A stretch of 64,000 nucleotides of DNA from DATHTS01 sp965219305. GTDB taxonomy: Bacteria > Acidobacteriota > Blastocatellia > Pyrinomonadales > Pyrinomonadaceae. Each line of letters starts with the position of its first letter. Position 1 is the stretch's first letter. The position numbers and the translations under genes were made by a program. The notes below the pieces were generated by a model. The model had not been told where the DNA came from. It made no database searches and saw nothing but the letters and a program-made list of their open reading frames with translations. The stretch spans positions 4,773,233 through 4,837,232 of the forward strand of contig OZ244725.1 in the NCBI GenBank assembly GCA_965219305.1, written 5' to 3'. Below, in pieces: positions 42,487-51,633 of this stretch.

Positions 42487-43227
42487 ATGAGTGAAAAGAA
42501 AACAGCATTAATTACAGGCGCAAATCGCGGAATCGGTTTTGAAACCGCACGGCAGTTGGCAAACAAAGGCTTTAAAGTTTTAGTCGGCGCACGCAGCGAA
42601 GACAGCGGAAAAGAAGCCGAAACGAAATTAAAAGACGAAGGTTACGACGCGGAATTTATTCTGCTCGATGTTGACGACGCGGCGACGCACAAATCGGCAG
42701 CGAAATATGTTGAAGACAAATACGGCAAACTCGACGTTTTGATTAATAACGCGGGAATCAGTCTGGAATTTGACGGGAGCGGAAATATAACTCCGGCAAG
42801 CCAAACTTCGTCCGAAATTTTCCGCAAAACTTTCGACACGAATTTTTTCAATACGATTGAAGTTACACAAACTTTTATTCCGCTTTTGAAAAAATCCGAC
42901 GCGGGCAGAATCGTCTTTTTGTCGAGCGGTTTAGGTTCATTAAATTTACACAGCGATCCGAATTCGCCGATTTATAACTATAAAGTTCCGGCTTACGACA
43001 TTTCAAAAACCGCTCTGAACGGCTACGCGGTTCATCTCGCGTATGAGTTGAAAGACACGAATATCAAAGTCAACGCCGCGCATCCCGGTTCGGTCGTTAC
43101 CGATATGAATCCGAACGGCGATCTGACGGTTGAAGAAGGCGCGAAAACCTCGGTTGATCTGGCGACGCTTCCGGCGGACGGCTACACGGGCAAATTTATT
43201 CATCTCGGTAACGAACTGCCTTGGTAA
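42487..43227 (+). CDS. short-chain dehydrogenase/reductase, carbonyl-reductase-like
   Basis: A 246-residue SDR with TGANRGIG (10-17), INNAGIS, FLSSGLGS and an altered active site loop YDISK (about 170-174) after an insertion of ~15 residues, the plan of carbonyl reductase CBR1-like enzymes. C-terminus is NPNGDLTVEEGAKTSVDLATLP, also CBR-like. Substrate likely a quinone or aldehyde by family. AAAATAAAATG leader has GAGGAAA. The second palindromic repeat copy begins 8 bases after its stop. Confidence 0.92.
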   Translation: MSEKKTALITGANRGIGFETARQLANKGFKVLVGARSEDSGKEAETKLKDEGYDAEFILLDVDDAATHKSAAKYVEDKYGKLDVLINNAGISLEFDGSGNITPASQTSSEIFRKTFDTNFFNTIEVTQTFIPLLKKSDAGRIVFLSSGLGSLNLHSDPNSPIYNYKVPAYDISKTALNGYAVHLAYELKDTNIKVNAAHPGSVVTDMNPNGDLTVEEGAKTSVDLATLPADGYTGKFIHLGNELPW

Positions 43228-43235
43228 TTTTTAAG

Positions 43236-43328
43236 AATATTGCCCGCTAAATTCGCGAAAAGACGCGAAATAATTTTTTATTTAAATTCTTTTTTTCGCG
43301 CTTTTTAGCGTATTTCGCGGGCAAATAA
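43236..43328. repeat. ~94-bp palindromic interspersed repeat, copy 2
   Basis: Starts AATATTGCCCGC and ends GCGGGCAAATAA, as copy 1 (40084-40178) does, in the same orientation. The two copies bracket the Rrf2-SDR-SDR-SDR block. Confidence 0.85.
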
Positions 43329-43347
43329 AAAACAGGAGAAAATAAAT

Positions 43348-43848
43348 ATGCAGACACAAACAGAAAAAAACACAACGGAAATCTCGGTAAAAATGGCACT
43401 CGACGCTTGGAAATCGCAAAATGAAAAAGTTGATAAATTCCTCGCGGAAATCTCCGATGACGAATTGAAAAATGAAATCGCACCGGGCAAAAACAGCGGC
43501 GTTTATCTCGTCGGACATCTCGCGGCGGTCAGCGATAATCTTTTTCAAATCTTGGGTTTAGGCGACAGTCTTTATCCGAAACTTTACGAGCTTTTCCTGA
43601 AAAATCTCGACGGCGACGAAGCAAAGAATTATTCGATTGACGAATTAAAAAGTAAATGGAACGAAATCAACGCGAAACTTACCGCGAAATTCGACGCGCT
43701 TTCCGCTGACGAATGGTTTGAAAAACACGCGTCAGTTTCGGCGGAAGATTTTGCGAATGAGCCGCATCGCAATCGTCTGAATGTTTTGTTGAGCCGGACG
43801 ATTCATCAGGCGAATCATCTCGGACAACTTTCGCTTTTGAAAAAATGA
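43348..43848 (+). CDS. DinB-superfamily protein
   Basis: A 166-residue four-helix bundle of the DinB/YfiT type. His in YLVGHLAAVSD (about 55) and HQANHLGQLSLL near the C-terminus are the usual metal ligand positions. Members act as metal-dependent thiol S-transferases (bacillithiol or mycothiol) or have unknown roles. Preceded by AACAGGAGAAAATAA, a strong ribosome site. It follows the second palindromic repeat and is on the same strand as the SDRs, so a detoxification link is possible. Confidence 0.85.
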   Translation: MQTQTEKNTTEISVKMALDAWKSQNEKVDKFLAEISDDELKNEIAPGKNSGVYLVGHLAAVSDNLFQILGLGDSLYPKLYELFLKNLDGDEAKNYSIDELKSKWNEINAKLTAKFDALSADEWFEKHASVSAEDFANEPHRNRLNVLLSRTIHQANHLGQLSLLKK

Positions 43849-43864
43849 TTGGAGGAAAAGTATA

Positions 43865-44056
43865 ATGAACTGCCAAGTTGAAGAATATAAAAGTTATAAC
43901 GCGCCGACTTTCGCCGGAAAATTACGGTTTTTATTAGGCTTAACGTTGATATTTGCAGGACTATATCTGGCAACGCTGACGGAAATCAAAGGTCACGGTT
44001 TGGGTTTCTTAATGATTCTCGCGTCGCCTTTTTTGATTTTGAAAGATGCCGAATAA
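43865..44056 (+). CDS. small two-span membrane protein
   Basis: A 63-residue protein with two predicted spans (about 20-40, FLLGLTLIFAGLYLATL, and about 45-58, GLGFLMILASPFLIL) and a short charged end. It starts 17 bases after the DinB-like gene with a GGAGGAAA site, so it is probably cotranscribed. No family is recognised. Confidence 0.7.
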   Translation: MNCQVEEYKSYNAPTFAGKLRFLLGLTLIFAGLYLATLTEIKGHGLGFLMILASPFLILKDAE

Positions 44057-44060
44057 TCCA

Positions 44061-44126
44061 TTCAGAGCAAATCAAAAAGCCGCCCGTTTTTTCTCGTATA
44101 ACGACGGCTTTTTAATTTGCTCTGAA
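44061..44126. terminator. bidirectional terminator between converging genes
   Basis: A 22-bp stem (TTCAGAGCAAATCAAAAAGCCG against its complement with one mismatch) has a ~22-base loop that itself contains T-runs. It separates the small membrane gene (plus) and the WD40 gene (minus). Confidence 0.8.
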
Positions 44127-44131
44127 AACAA

Positions 44132-46690
44132 TTACGGCAAATCCGATTCGCGCAGATAAAGTTTTTGTTCCGTTCCGTAATCGTTTGAATGTTCATCGTC
44201 TGCGTTGTCTTTTTGAAATGTAAAGCCGAGATAGATTGCCTTGCTCGCCGCGAAATGTTCGAGCGAAACGCTGAAATAAACGGTCGTTTTCGGCGGCAGA
44301 ATCGTAGTTGAATACATATCGAAACCGTTGACATTCGTTTCGCCGTTTTTTAGTTCCAATACATACCGCAAAGAAATCTCCGCGCCGTCGCATAAACCTT
44401 TGCATTTCGGATTGAAAATCATACTGTTCGTATCAATCGAAACAGGCAAATCCGCATCATTTGTCAGCGTAAACCAAGCAACCGACGCTTTTTTTTTCGA
44501 CAGTTTCAACTTGCTTTTATTCGTCGCCCCAGATTCGGCGATCTTCTGATCCCAAAAACTTTCCGCGTCGCCGTAATGCGAAAACTTGGCGGTGATTTTT
44601 TTTGCGCGTTCCTGATTTTCAATGTCAGCACGGGCGGCGAATTCTTCGGCGCGTTTGACTGACGCGATTCGCTCATCTTCTTCGGCTTGTTTGATGCGGC
44701 GTAATTCTTTGTTAATCGGAAACAGCGACCAAACAAGTTCGCCGTCTGCCGTGTCAAAAATCATTATATTTTGATTTTCTCCGCCGGAAAGAAAATATTT
44801 CCCATTAGGACTAATTTCAAGTTCATCTTCGGTTGACCAGCCGACATCAATTCTTTTTAAAATTTTGCCGCTCGAAACATCCCAAATCATTACGTCGTCA
44901 AACCAAGAAGTTGTAATAAAACTTTTGCCGTCGCTGCGAAATGCAGCATCGGTAACATAATCAAGTTCTTCATTCGGATTTCCGGTTTTGAATTCCCGAA
45001 TTACGTTTCCGTTTTCCGCATCAATGACTTTCGTAACATTAGAATTTTTTCCGATCGCTAAAATATATTTTTCGTCGGGGCTGAAACGGGCGCGAACTGC
45101 ACTGTCGGAAACTTGCAGAATCTTAATCGGCTCGGCTTTATCAATTTCCCAAAACTTTATCGTTCCGTCTTCGTGCGCTGAAAGAATACGCTTGCCGCTT
45201 TTGTCAAAATTTATTGACATTGCCGCGCTTCCGCAACACCAACCCATATTTCCGCTCCGGTGTTCTTCATTGGTTTGAAATGTCCTTAAAACTTTCCAAT
45301 TTTCCGCATCCCAAATTTTGAAGTTGTTAAAACTCCCGGTTGTCAAAAGCAACTTTCCGTCAGGGCTGAAACTCATTATTTCAATTCCGTCGTTGCCGTC
45401 TTTTTCGCTTGGAACATCGAGCAAAAGATTTCCGCTTTCCGCATCCCAAACTTTAATCGGATTTACATCATTTTCATTATCGCCCGACGAAAGCAAAAGT
45501 TTTCCGTCAGGACTAAAAACAACGGCATTTGTTCCTTCATCATTAGCAAATTTTGCCCAAATTAATTTGTGATTTTCAGTTTCCCAAACGCGGATGATTC
45601 CGTCACTGCTTGCCGATGCAAAACGGCTTCCGTCTGAATTGAAAACCAAATTTTTAATTTCGCCGGGATGACTTTCAAAATTTTTAATAACTTTTCCTGT
45701 TTTTACTTCTCTGATCTCAAGTCCGCGATTTTTGTAACCCGTCTCGCTGATTGACAAATTTCCGCTAAAATTTAAATCGCCGCTTGTGCCGTCTTCAATA
45801 TCTTTGTTCGTTTTATCCGCGAAATTGAAAATTTTATAACCACCGAGATTTTCCAAAACGAGAAGTTTTTCATCGCCGCTGAAACTAATTCCGTCTTCAA
45901 AATCAGCATCAAGTTTTATTACGCTGATAATTTTCTGCGTTGCCATATCGGTTATAAAAGCATTTTTCTGACATCTGGCAACAAAATAATTCATTCGAGG
46001 AGAAAATCCGAAACTATTTGGATAGGCATCTTTCAATCTGCCGCAAGGTTTTAATGAAACCTTGCGGACGACTTTACCATCGGCAAAGTTGATATATGTT
46101 ATTTTTTTATTGAAATCAGCGACTAGTAAAGTCTTTTTGCTTTTATCTAACGAAATTTCTGCAATTGAAGTAGTTTTGGGGTTGATTTTAGTATTGAAAG
46201 ACTTTTCCAGTCGTCCGTCTGTCAGATTCAAAAATTCAATGTTGTTTTCATTTGAAACAACGGCAAGATAATTTTCAGCAGGAAAAAATTTTATCATTTC
46301 CAACTCTTTATTTTGCATTTCGGTTTGCCAGACAATTTTCCCATCTGCTGAATTCAATAGAAATATTTTTCCGCCGTCATCACGGACAGCAATAAATTTT
46401 TGGTCTCCACTCCAGACAAAAGCTTGTGTTTTAGAAATATTTAATTTTTGAGCGTTATAGAGAAAAGATTCCCAGATAATTGATTCGTCAGTAAGATTCC
46501 ATAACTTTGTCGAGCGTTCGCTTGCCGAATAAACAATGAAAGTTTTCCCGTCAGGACTCCAACCATTTCCGCCGCTTTCATTTTTATGAAAAAGAATATG
46601 AAGAGGCAAATTTTCCGCATCGAGATTTTGAGTATTTGAAATTTGTGTTAAAAACAAAACTGCGAAAATGAGTAAAAGAATTTTCTTCAT
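44132..46690 (-). CDS. exported WD40-repeat protein (paralogue 1)
   Basis: An 852-residue protein. The start is set at the ATG giving MKKILLLIFAVLFLTQISNTQ, a signal peptide; an earlier in-frame start adds 14 residues. About 12 WD40-type blades fill residues 30-660, with FSPDGK(L/Y)LLxxG and WDxxxGK motifs (e.g. SFSPDGKLLLTTGSFNN). A helical linker with many Glu/Lys (about 690-730) leads to a ~120-residue beta-rich end domain with cysteines (FNPKCKGLCDGAEIS). It is probably a periplasmic scaffold. Its N-terminus and upstream region match the paralogue at 46879-48504. Confidence 0.88.
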   Translation of the reverse strand: MKKILLLIFAVLFLTQISNTQNLDAENLPLHILFHKNESGGNGWSPDGKTFIVYSASERSTKLWNLTDESIIWESFLYNAQKLNISKTQAFVWSGDQKFIAVRDDGGKIFLLNSADGKIVWQTEMQNKELEMIKFFPAENYLAVVSNENNIEFLNLTDGRLEKSFNTKINPKTTSIAEISLDKSKKTLLVADFNKKITYINFADGKVVRKVSLKPCGRLKDAYPNSFGFSPRMNYFVARCQKNAFITDMATQKIISVIKLDADFEDGISFSGDEKLLVLENLGGYKIFNFADKTNKDIEDGTSGDLNFSGNLSISETGYKNRGLEIREVKTGKVIKNFESHPGEIKNLVFNSDGSRFASASSDGIIRVWETENHKLIWAKFANDEGTNAVVFSPDGKLLLSSGDNENDVNPIKVWDAESGNLLLDVPSEKDGNDGIEIMSFSPDGKLLLTTGSFNNFKIWDAENWKVLRTFQTNEEHRSGNMGWCCGSAAMSINFDKSGKRILSAHEDGTIKFWEIDKAEPIKILQVSDSAVRARFSPDEKYILAIGKNSNVTKVIDAENGNVIREFKTGNPNEELDYVTDAAFRSDGKSFITTSWFDDVMIWDVSSGKILKRIDVGWSTEDELEISPNGKYFLSGGENQNIMIFDTADGELVWSLFPINKELRRIKQAEEDERIASVKRAEEFAARADIENQERAKKITAKFSHYGDAESFWDQKIAESGATNKSKLKLSKKKASVAWFTLTNDADLPVSIDTNSMIFNPKCKGLCDGAEISLRYVLELKNGETNVNGFDMYSTTILPPKTTVYFSVSLEHFAASKAIYLGFTFQKDNADDEHSNDYGTEQKLYLRESDLP

Positions 46691-46776
46691 AAGATTTTGA
46701 GCCAATTGGTTTATAAAATTGCTTGCAGTCAATTAGATGCCTAAAATATAAAAAAGTTCCTTTGGACGCAAATTTT

Positions 46777-46842
46777 ATGATAAATAAATACGATGTCGCC
46801 GTGATCGGCGGTGGACATAACGGTTTGACGTGCGTTTGTTAT
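46777..46842 (+). pseudogene. 5'-end stub A of the FAD oxidoreductase gene
   Basis: An ATG followed by 21 codons, INKYDVAVIGGGHNGLTCVC and so on, matches the first 22 residues of the intact gene at 51634-53205, then diverges into a stop. The DNA is nearly identical through GATGTCGCCGTGATCGGCGG. It lies just upstream of the start of paralogue 1 and abuts the end of paralogue 2. Confidence 0.85.
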
Positions 46843-46878
46843 TTTTCCGATTTAGTCTTTTCAGCTTCGGCGCGTGCT

Positions 46879-48504
46879 TTACGGCTTTTTTTCTTCTAAC
46901 TGAATTTCTAATTCGCTCGGTTTGTAAGATGGAATCAATTGCCAGAGTTTGTTGCCTGTTTCAACATCGAATAAAAATGTATTTTCATCTGCGCCGACGA
47001 CGGCAAAAGTTTTTCCGTCAGGATTAAAAGCGATTACATTTCTGTATGTAAAATCGGTATCAAATTCACGAATCGGTTTTGCTTTATCAATACTCCACAG
47101 CAAACCGTCGCTGCTGCTACTGGCAGTGAAAAAGTATTTTCCGTTCGGACTTAATTCAATTGTATTAACAAATTGTGTCGTAAAATATATGTCGTCGTCT
47201 TCGCCTTCTTCGTCTGCGTAAATCCTTAAGACTTTTCCCGTTGCTAAATCAATTTGTTTGATTTTTTCTTTGTCTTTTCCCTGACAAAACGATAGAAAAC
47301 TTTTTTCGTCGGGCAGAATTTTAATTTGACAATTTTTACTGTCGGCTTTTATTTCTCGAATCAGTTTTGCTGAATTTATATCCCAAACTCTGATTTTTCC
47401 GTCGAGGTAATTTGCAAAAACTTTTTTTCCGTCTTTGCTAATTTTGATGATCGAACCGGGAACAGATTTATATGTGTATGTGGAACGAATACTTTTTTCT
47501 TCGTATCCTTCTTTGGTTTTAAATTCACGTAAAACTTCCCAATTATTCGTATTGCGGATTTCAAATGAAAGACTGTCGTATTGAGTTATTATTTGATTAG
47601 CAGCGGCATCGAGAGGAATTATACTCGAAGAAAATCTGAGCCAATCGTAAGATTTGTTTGTTTTAATAATCTCCGCGCTTTGCCAGTTCCAAATATTTAC
47701 AGCAACAAATCCCGCCGAAGAAATCAGCAATCTACCGTCAGAACTAAATTGAATTTTCTCGACAGGTTTTTGATGACCTGTCAGCGTTTTGATCAGATTA
47801 TGTTTCTGAGCATCAAAAACGTAAATATTGTTATCGCTTCCCGCAACCGCTAAAACTTTTCCGTCCGGGCTGAATTTCATTTCTTTGATAATTCCCGGAT
47901 GCGCTTCCAACCGCCAAGTTTTTTCGTTTTTGATATTTGTGATTTTTATATACTCATCGCCGTAACCGCCGCCGCCTTCGGCAAACATCTCGCCGTCATT
48001 GCTCGTATCAAAACCGTTTCCGATTCCGTAAGTTTCAAACTGTTTCGTCGCGCCGGATTCAGAATCGGTGATGATTGTATTTTCATAATCTCTTATGTAA
48101 TTTACTGTTTTTTTATCTGGAACAGTTAATTCGATTTCCGGTTTTGTCTCCGTCAACGCAAGAATTTCTCCCGTCAGCGCGTCCCAAGTTTGATAAGTTC
48201 CATTCACGCTTTTCGTCACGAGAGTTTTCCTGTCCGTGCTCCAGTAAAAATCTTCAAGATCAATTTTTTCTTTATCTTTGCGAATAAAACCCGTCTCGCG
48301 TGTCCAGATTTTTCTGCCGCTCTTGATGTCCCAAAGAATTAAATTTCCGTCGTTAAAGGAATATGAAATCAGCTGAAAATCATCAGGACTGAAACGAACC
48401 TCTGTAATACCGCTCGTATGTCCGGTTTGAAAGAAGATTTCCTGCGCGTATAGAAATTGTGCGAAGAACAAAATGGCGAAAAAGAGAATGAGAATTTTCT
48501 TCAT
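46879..48504 (-). CDS. exported WD40-repeat protein (paralogue 2)
   Basis: A 541-residue protein. It starts MKKILILFFAILFFAQFLYAQE (signal peptide), then about ten WD40 blades with FSPDG and WDxxSGRKI motifs. It stops after LEEKKP. Reading the A7 run just before (GAAGAAAAAAAGCC) with a shift of one base continues as KSRKARAEAEKTKSEK to a stop at 46839, like the charged tail of paralogue 1. So the gene may be a frameshifted, slightly shortened copy. Both paralogues lie divergently from an oxidoreductase start (stubs A and B). Confidence 0.85.
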   Translation of the reverse strand: MKKILILFFAILFFAQFLYAQEIFFQTGHTSGITEVRFSPDDFQLISYSFNDGNLILWDIKSGRKIWTRETGFIRKDKEKIDLEDFYWSTDRKTLVTKSVNGTYQTWDALTGEILALTETKPEIELTVPDKKTVNYIRDYENTIITDSESGATKQFETYGIGNGFDTSNDGEMFAEGGGGYGDEYIKITNIKNEKTWRLEAHPGIIKEMKFSPDGKVLAVAGSDNNIYVFDAQKHNLIKTLTGHQKPVEKIQFSSDGRLLISSAGFVAVNIWNWQSAEIIKTNKSYDWLRFSSSIIPLDAAANQIITQYDSLSFEIRNTNNWEVLREFKTKEGYEEKSIRSTYTYKSVPGSIIKISKDGKKVFANYLDGKIRVWDINSAKLIREIKADSKNCQIKILPDEKSFLSFCQGKDKEKIKQIDLATGKVLRIYADEEGEDDDIYFTTQFVNTIELSPNGKYFFTASSSSDGLLWSIDKAKPIREFDTDFTYRNVIAFNPDGKTFAVVGADENTFLFDVETGNKLWQLIPSYKPSELEIQLEEKKP

Positions 48505-48593
48505 AAAATTTGATCGAGTTGATTTACAAAATTGCCTGCCGACGGTTTGATACCTAAGATAGAAAAAAGGTTTCTTCGACCGCGAGAGGATTT

Positions 48594-48734
48594 ATGAATA
48601 AAACTTACGATGTCGCCGTGATCGGCGGCGGACATAATGGTTTGACGTGCGCTTGTTATCTGGCGAAAAGCGGCTTGAAAGTGGTCGTTTTGGAGCGGCG
48701 GCATATTGTCGGCGGCGCGGTTTTTCTTTTTTAG
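48594..48734 (+). pseudogene. 5'-end stub B of the FAD oxidoreductase gene
   Basis: Encodes NKTYDVAVIGGGHNGLTCAC through RRHIVGGAV, i.e. the first 42-43 residues of the intact gene at 51634-53205, then FLF and a stop. Bases 48594-48722 match 51634-51762 with only a few differences. An AGAGGA ribosome site precedes it. It is a direct repeat of the intact gene's start, 3.0 kb downstream of it, flanking the restriction locus. Confidence 0.9.
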
Positions 48735-48798
48735 GCTAGAAATTATTTGTTCAGTTAGTTATTATCAAAAATTAATACTTTCGTCTTAGGAATTTTTT

Positions 48799-49875
48799 AT
48801 GCAAGACCTTTTTCGTAGCGAAGAATATAATATTTGGGATAAATCGGTAAAGGTCGAGGAAAGCGGCTACTACTGGAAAAAACAACCTTTAATTCTTGAA
48901 AAACAATTGTCTAAAGATACAAGTAAACCGAAAGTAATCGAGCTTTTCAGCGGTTGCGGCGGCACTTCGCTCGGTTTTGAGATGGCGGGTTTTGATATTT
49001 CTTTAGGATTGGACATTCACCAGCCTTCTATCGAAACTTTTAAGAAAAATCATCCTCAAGCTACAACGATTTTAGGTGATATAAGAAGCGTAGATGCGAA
49101 TAAGATTTTTGATATTTTGAACGGCGAAAGTTTGGATGTATTAATCGGCGGCATACCGTGTCAGGGATTTTCATTAAATAATCGCAAGCGAAATGCGACC
49201 GACGAGCGAAATTTTCTTTATCAGGAATTTATCAAATTTGTCGAAATATTGAAGCCGAAAATAGTTGTAATGGAAAATGTTTCAGGGATGCGAAGCACGG
49301 CAAGTGGTGATTTTGTTAGAGAAATTGAAGCGGAACTTTCGCGCATCGGTGGAATGAAAGTTAAAAACAAAATGCTTTTTGCTCCCGATTACGGCGTTCC
49401 GCAAAAAAGAACCCGACTGGTTTTTGTCGGTATCAGAGATGATGAATTCGATTTTGATTCGATAGAAAAAACTCACGGTGAAGATGTCGGAAAACATTAT
49501 GTGACAATCCGCGAAGCCATCGGTGATCTGCCGAGTTTAAAAATAGGACAAACCAAAACAAAATATAAATGCGAGCCGTTTAGCGAATACCAAAAACTGA
49601 TGCGCGAAAACGCTCCGCAAACGCTCAAAAACCATAAAGCCCCGAAACATCCGCAGGAAACGGTTGATAAAATCGCCGCCACCAAACCGGGCGAGCCGAT
49701 GTATCCGAAATTCAAACAAAGAATAAGATTGAATTGGGATGATTTAAGTCCGACACAGGTTTCCGGCGGCATTCGTCCGCAATTTCAATTCGGACATCCC
49801 GAAGATGCAAGAGGTTTATCAATCCGTGAGCGTTGCCGTCTGCAAAGTTTTCCGAAAACTTTAAACTTTCACTAA
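48799..49875 (+). CDS. DNA (cytosine-5) methyltransferase, C-terminally short
   Basis: A 358-residue C5-methyltransferase. Motif I IELFSGCGGTSLGFEMAG (48-65), motif IV GGIPCQGFS with catalytic Cys 121, motif VI VMENVSG (about 158-162), motif VIII QKRTRLVFVGIR, and motif IX SIRERCRLQSFP near the end. It stops at PKTLNFH, so motif X (the usual Q.GNAVP) is missing and no such sequence is found at the N-terminus or in the 13 bases before the next gene. Activity is therefore doubtful. It is the first gene of a restriction-type locus; ribosome site TAGGAATTTTTT is fair. Confidence 0.88.
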   Translation: MQDLFRSEEYNIWDKSVKVEESGYYWKKQPLILEKQLSKDTSKPKVIELFSGCGGTSLGFEMAGFDISLGLDIHQPSIETFKKNHPQATTILGDIRSVDANKIFDILNGESLDVLIGGIPCQGFSLNNRKRNATDERNFLYQEFIKFVEILKPKIVVMENVSGMRSTASGDFVREIEAELSRIGGMKVKNKMLFAPDYGVPQKRTRLVFVGIRDDEFDFDSIEKTHGEDVGKHYVTIREAIGDLPSLKIGQTKTKYKCEPFSEYQKLMRENAPQTLKNHKAPKHPQETVDKIAATKPGEPMYPKFKQRIRLNWDDLSPTQVSGGIRPQFQFGHPEDARGLSIRERCRLQSFPKTLNFH

Positions 49876-49888
49876 ATTAATTTGAGTT

Positions 49889-50875
49889 ATGAAAAATAGT
49901 ATTCCTCCAGATTATTTTGAAGCAGGAGAAATCTACAATAATGACCAAATCTTCAAATGGTTTGGCGTTGCGAATTCAGGAGGTATCAGACCTTCAATTG
50001 ACGACAAGGGAAATTTGCAACATATAGTCGTAATGACTACAAAGGAAGGTGCAAATTATAAATTTGTAAATCCTTATGCGGACAAAATTGAAGATGGAGT
50101 TTTGGTTTATACCGGTGCAGGCAGCGTTGGCAATCAAACCCTGACCGGCGTAAATAAGCGTTTAGTCGAGCAACTTGAAAAGCCTGTTCCTATCGTTTTT
50201 TTCATAAAAGAAGCCAGAAATCAAATTAGATTCATCGGTTATTTGATGTTGCTAAGACATTACGAAGATTACCAATTGGATTCGTATAGAAGCGTAAGAA
50301 AAGTTCAAATTTTTGAATTCAAAGTAATTGACCGAAGCAAAACCACCGGAAGAAGCAATCTTCAAACTGATTTTTTGAATTGTTACGAGGACTTTAAAAA
50401 CAACACTGATACGAATGACTTAGTAATAAATCAATCCACGCCGGAAAATGAAAATCTCGAAGCGGTGATCGAAAAGGAACTTTTAAGAAACAGACTTTTA
50501 ACGATAAATCCCTTTGATTTTGAAGAACTTATCGGCAAACTTTTAGAACATACGGGTTTTGTCAATGTTCAGGTAACGAAAAAATCCGGCGATGGCGGAA
50601 TTGATATAAAAGCGCAATTTGAACATTACTTTAGCAAAGAAATTGATTTTTTATTTCAAATAAAAAGATGGCGGCATTCAGTTGGCAGACCTGAAATTGC
50701 TAATCTTCGCGGCAGTATAGGTTATAACAATTTCGGCGTAATGGTTTCGACCAGTCATTTTACGAAAAGTGCGATTGCCGAAGCGAACGCCGATGAAAAG
50801 AAACCAATCAATTTAGTTGGAATAGAGTTGCTTCATCACATAATAAAGACAAGCAATTTCAAGGTGGAGATTTAA
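49889..50875 (+). CDS. SRA-like/Mrr-type restriction endonuclease
   Basis: A 328-residue protein. The first ~150 residues (FKWFGVANSGGIRPSI, VLVYTGAGSVGNQTLTGVNKRL) look like the SRA-type domain of ScoMcrA-like modification-dependent nucleases. The C-terminal half (about 205-325) is an Mrr_cat PD-(D/E)xK nuclease: FEELIGKLLEHTGFVNVQV, Asp in KKSGDGGIDIKAQ, and FQIKRW (Gln-x-Lys). It should cleave DNA, probably reading modified cytosine. It starts 13 bases after the methyltransferase stop. Confidence 0.82.
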   Translation: MKNSIPPDYFEAGEIYNNDQIFKWFGVANSGGIRPSIDDKGNLQHIVVMTTKEGANYKFVNPYADKIEDGVLVYTGAGSVGNQTLTGVNKRLVEQLEKPVPIVFFIKEARNQIRFIGYLMLLRHYEDYQLDSYRSVRKVQIFEFKVIDRSKTTGRSNLQTDFLNCYEDFKNNTDTNDLVINQSTPENENLEAVIEKELLRNRLLTINPFDFEELIGKLLEHTGFVNVQVTKKSGDGGIDIKAQFEHYFSKEIDFLFQIKRWRHSVGRPEIANLRGSIGYNNFGVMVSTSHFTKSAIAEANADEKKPINLVGIELLHHIIKTSNFKVEI

Positions 50876-50876
50876 T

Positions 50877-51173
50877 ATGGATGAAAAATATAAACAGTTA
50901 ATGGATGAAGAATCCAAGAAATTAGTTGAAGAATGGCTCTATCAAACGTGGAACAGACTCATACTTGATAAGCCGAGTAATTGGCAAGACATTTTAGACT
51001 TTGTTATTGATGATGTAACGTATGCGTCTGGATATTTACTTGATGGTTATTTTAATTCTGATGATGTAGGAATTGGATTCAGAAGATTTGTTGAAAGAGA
51101 TAAGTTTGAGGAATGTTCTTCAAAATGTTGCGAGCAGCAAGTTCCATTTTCAATTGAAATAAAAATACGCTAA
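50877..51173 (+). CDS. hypothetical protein in the restriction locus
   Basis: A 98-residue acidic protein, DEESKKLVEEWLYQTWNRL, with four cysteines near the end (CSSKCCEQQ). It begins one base after the Mrr-type gene stop, so it is cotranscribed. I do not recognise a family; it might be a small partner or control protein of the nuclease, which is a guess. Confidence 0.6.
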   Translation: MDEKYKQLMDEESKKLVEEWLYQTWNRLILDKPSNWQDILDFVIDDVTYASGYLLDGYFNSDDVGIGFRRFVERDKFEECSSKCCEQQVPFSIEIKIR

Positions 51174-51175
51174 GT

Positions 51176-51632
51176 ATCATAGCAGTAAAAAAAATTACAC
51201 ATACAATTCTTGTTTGTTTTGAGTCAACTGATTTTGAAGATTATTTGCTAGGAATTTCCGCAAAGCGGGACGGGTTTTGTTCTTCATCCAAATTCTGATG
51301 TTCGAGAATCAACCAAAAACAAAGGTTCTTTTATTCCTGACATTATTGTCGTCAGAGGAAGAACAGCAATTTTCTTTGAAAATAAAGATCGTTTCGTATT
51401 GGCTGATTTCGAGAAAATAGCGGCAATCAAATTAAATAACTCATACTCAAACGCAATTCAAAAACTGCTCGAAAAATACGAAATTGAAAACATCTTTTTC
51501 GGTGTTGGATTGCCATTTCATAATCGTTATTTGGCAAAAGTAAATGAAAATACAAAACTTGTGGATTTTGTTATCTTCATTCAAGAAGAGAACCAAGTAA
51601 GAGTTCATTTCGAGACAATTCAAATTTTTTAA
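51176..51632 (+). pseudogene. frameshifted PD-(D/E)xK nuclease-like gene
   Basis: A first frame reads IIAVKKITHTILVCFESTDF and EDYLLGISAK, then breaks; one base out, it continues as GFVLHPNSDV and PDIIVVRGRTAIFFENKDRF, which carries Asp and Glu-x-Lys like the PD-(D/E)xK core, and runs to a stop at 51632. The break is in GCGGGACGGGTTTTG, where one extra or missing base would fix it. There is no clear start codon upstream. It is probably the remnant of a restriction endonuclease. Its stop is one base before the oxidoreductase ATG. Confidence 0.6.
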
Positions 51633-51633
51633 G

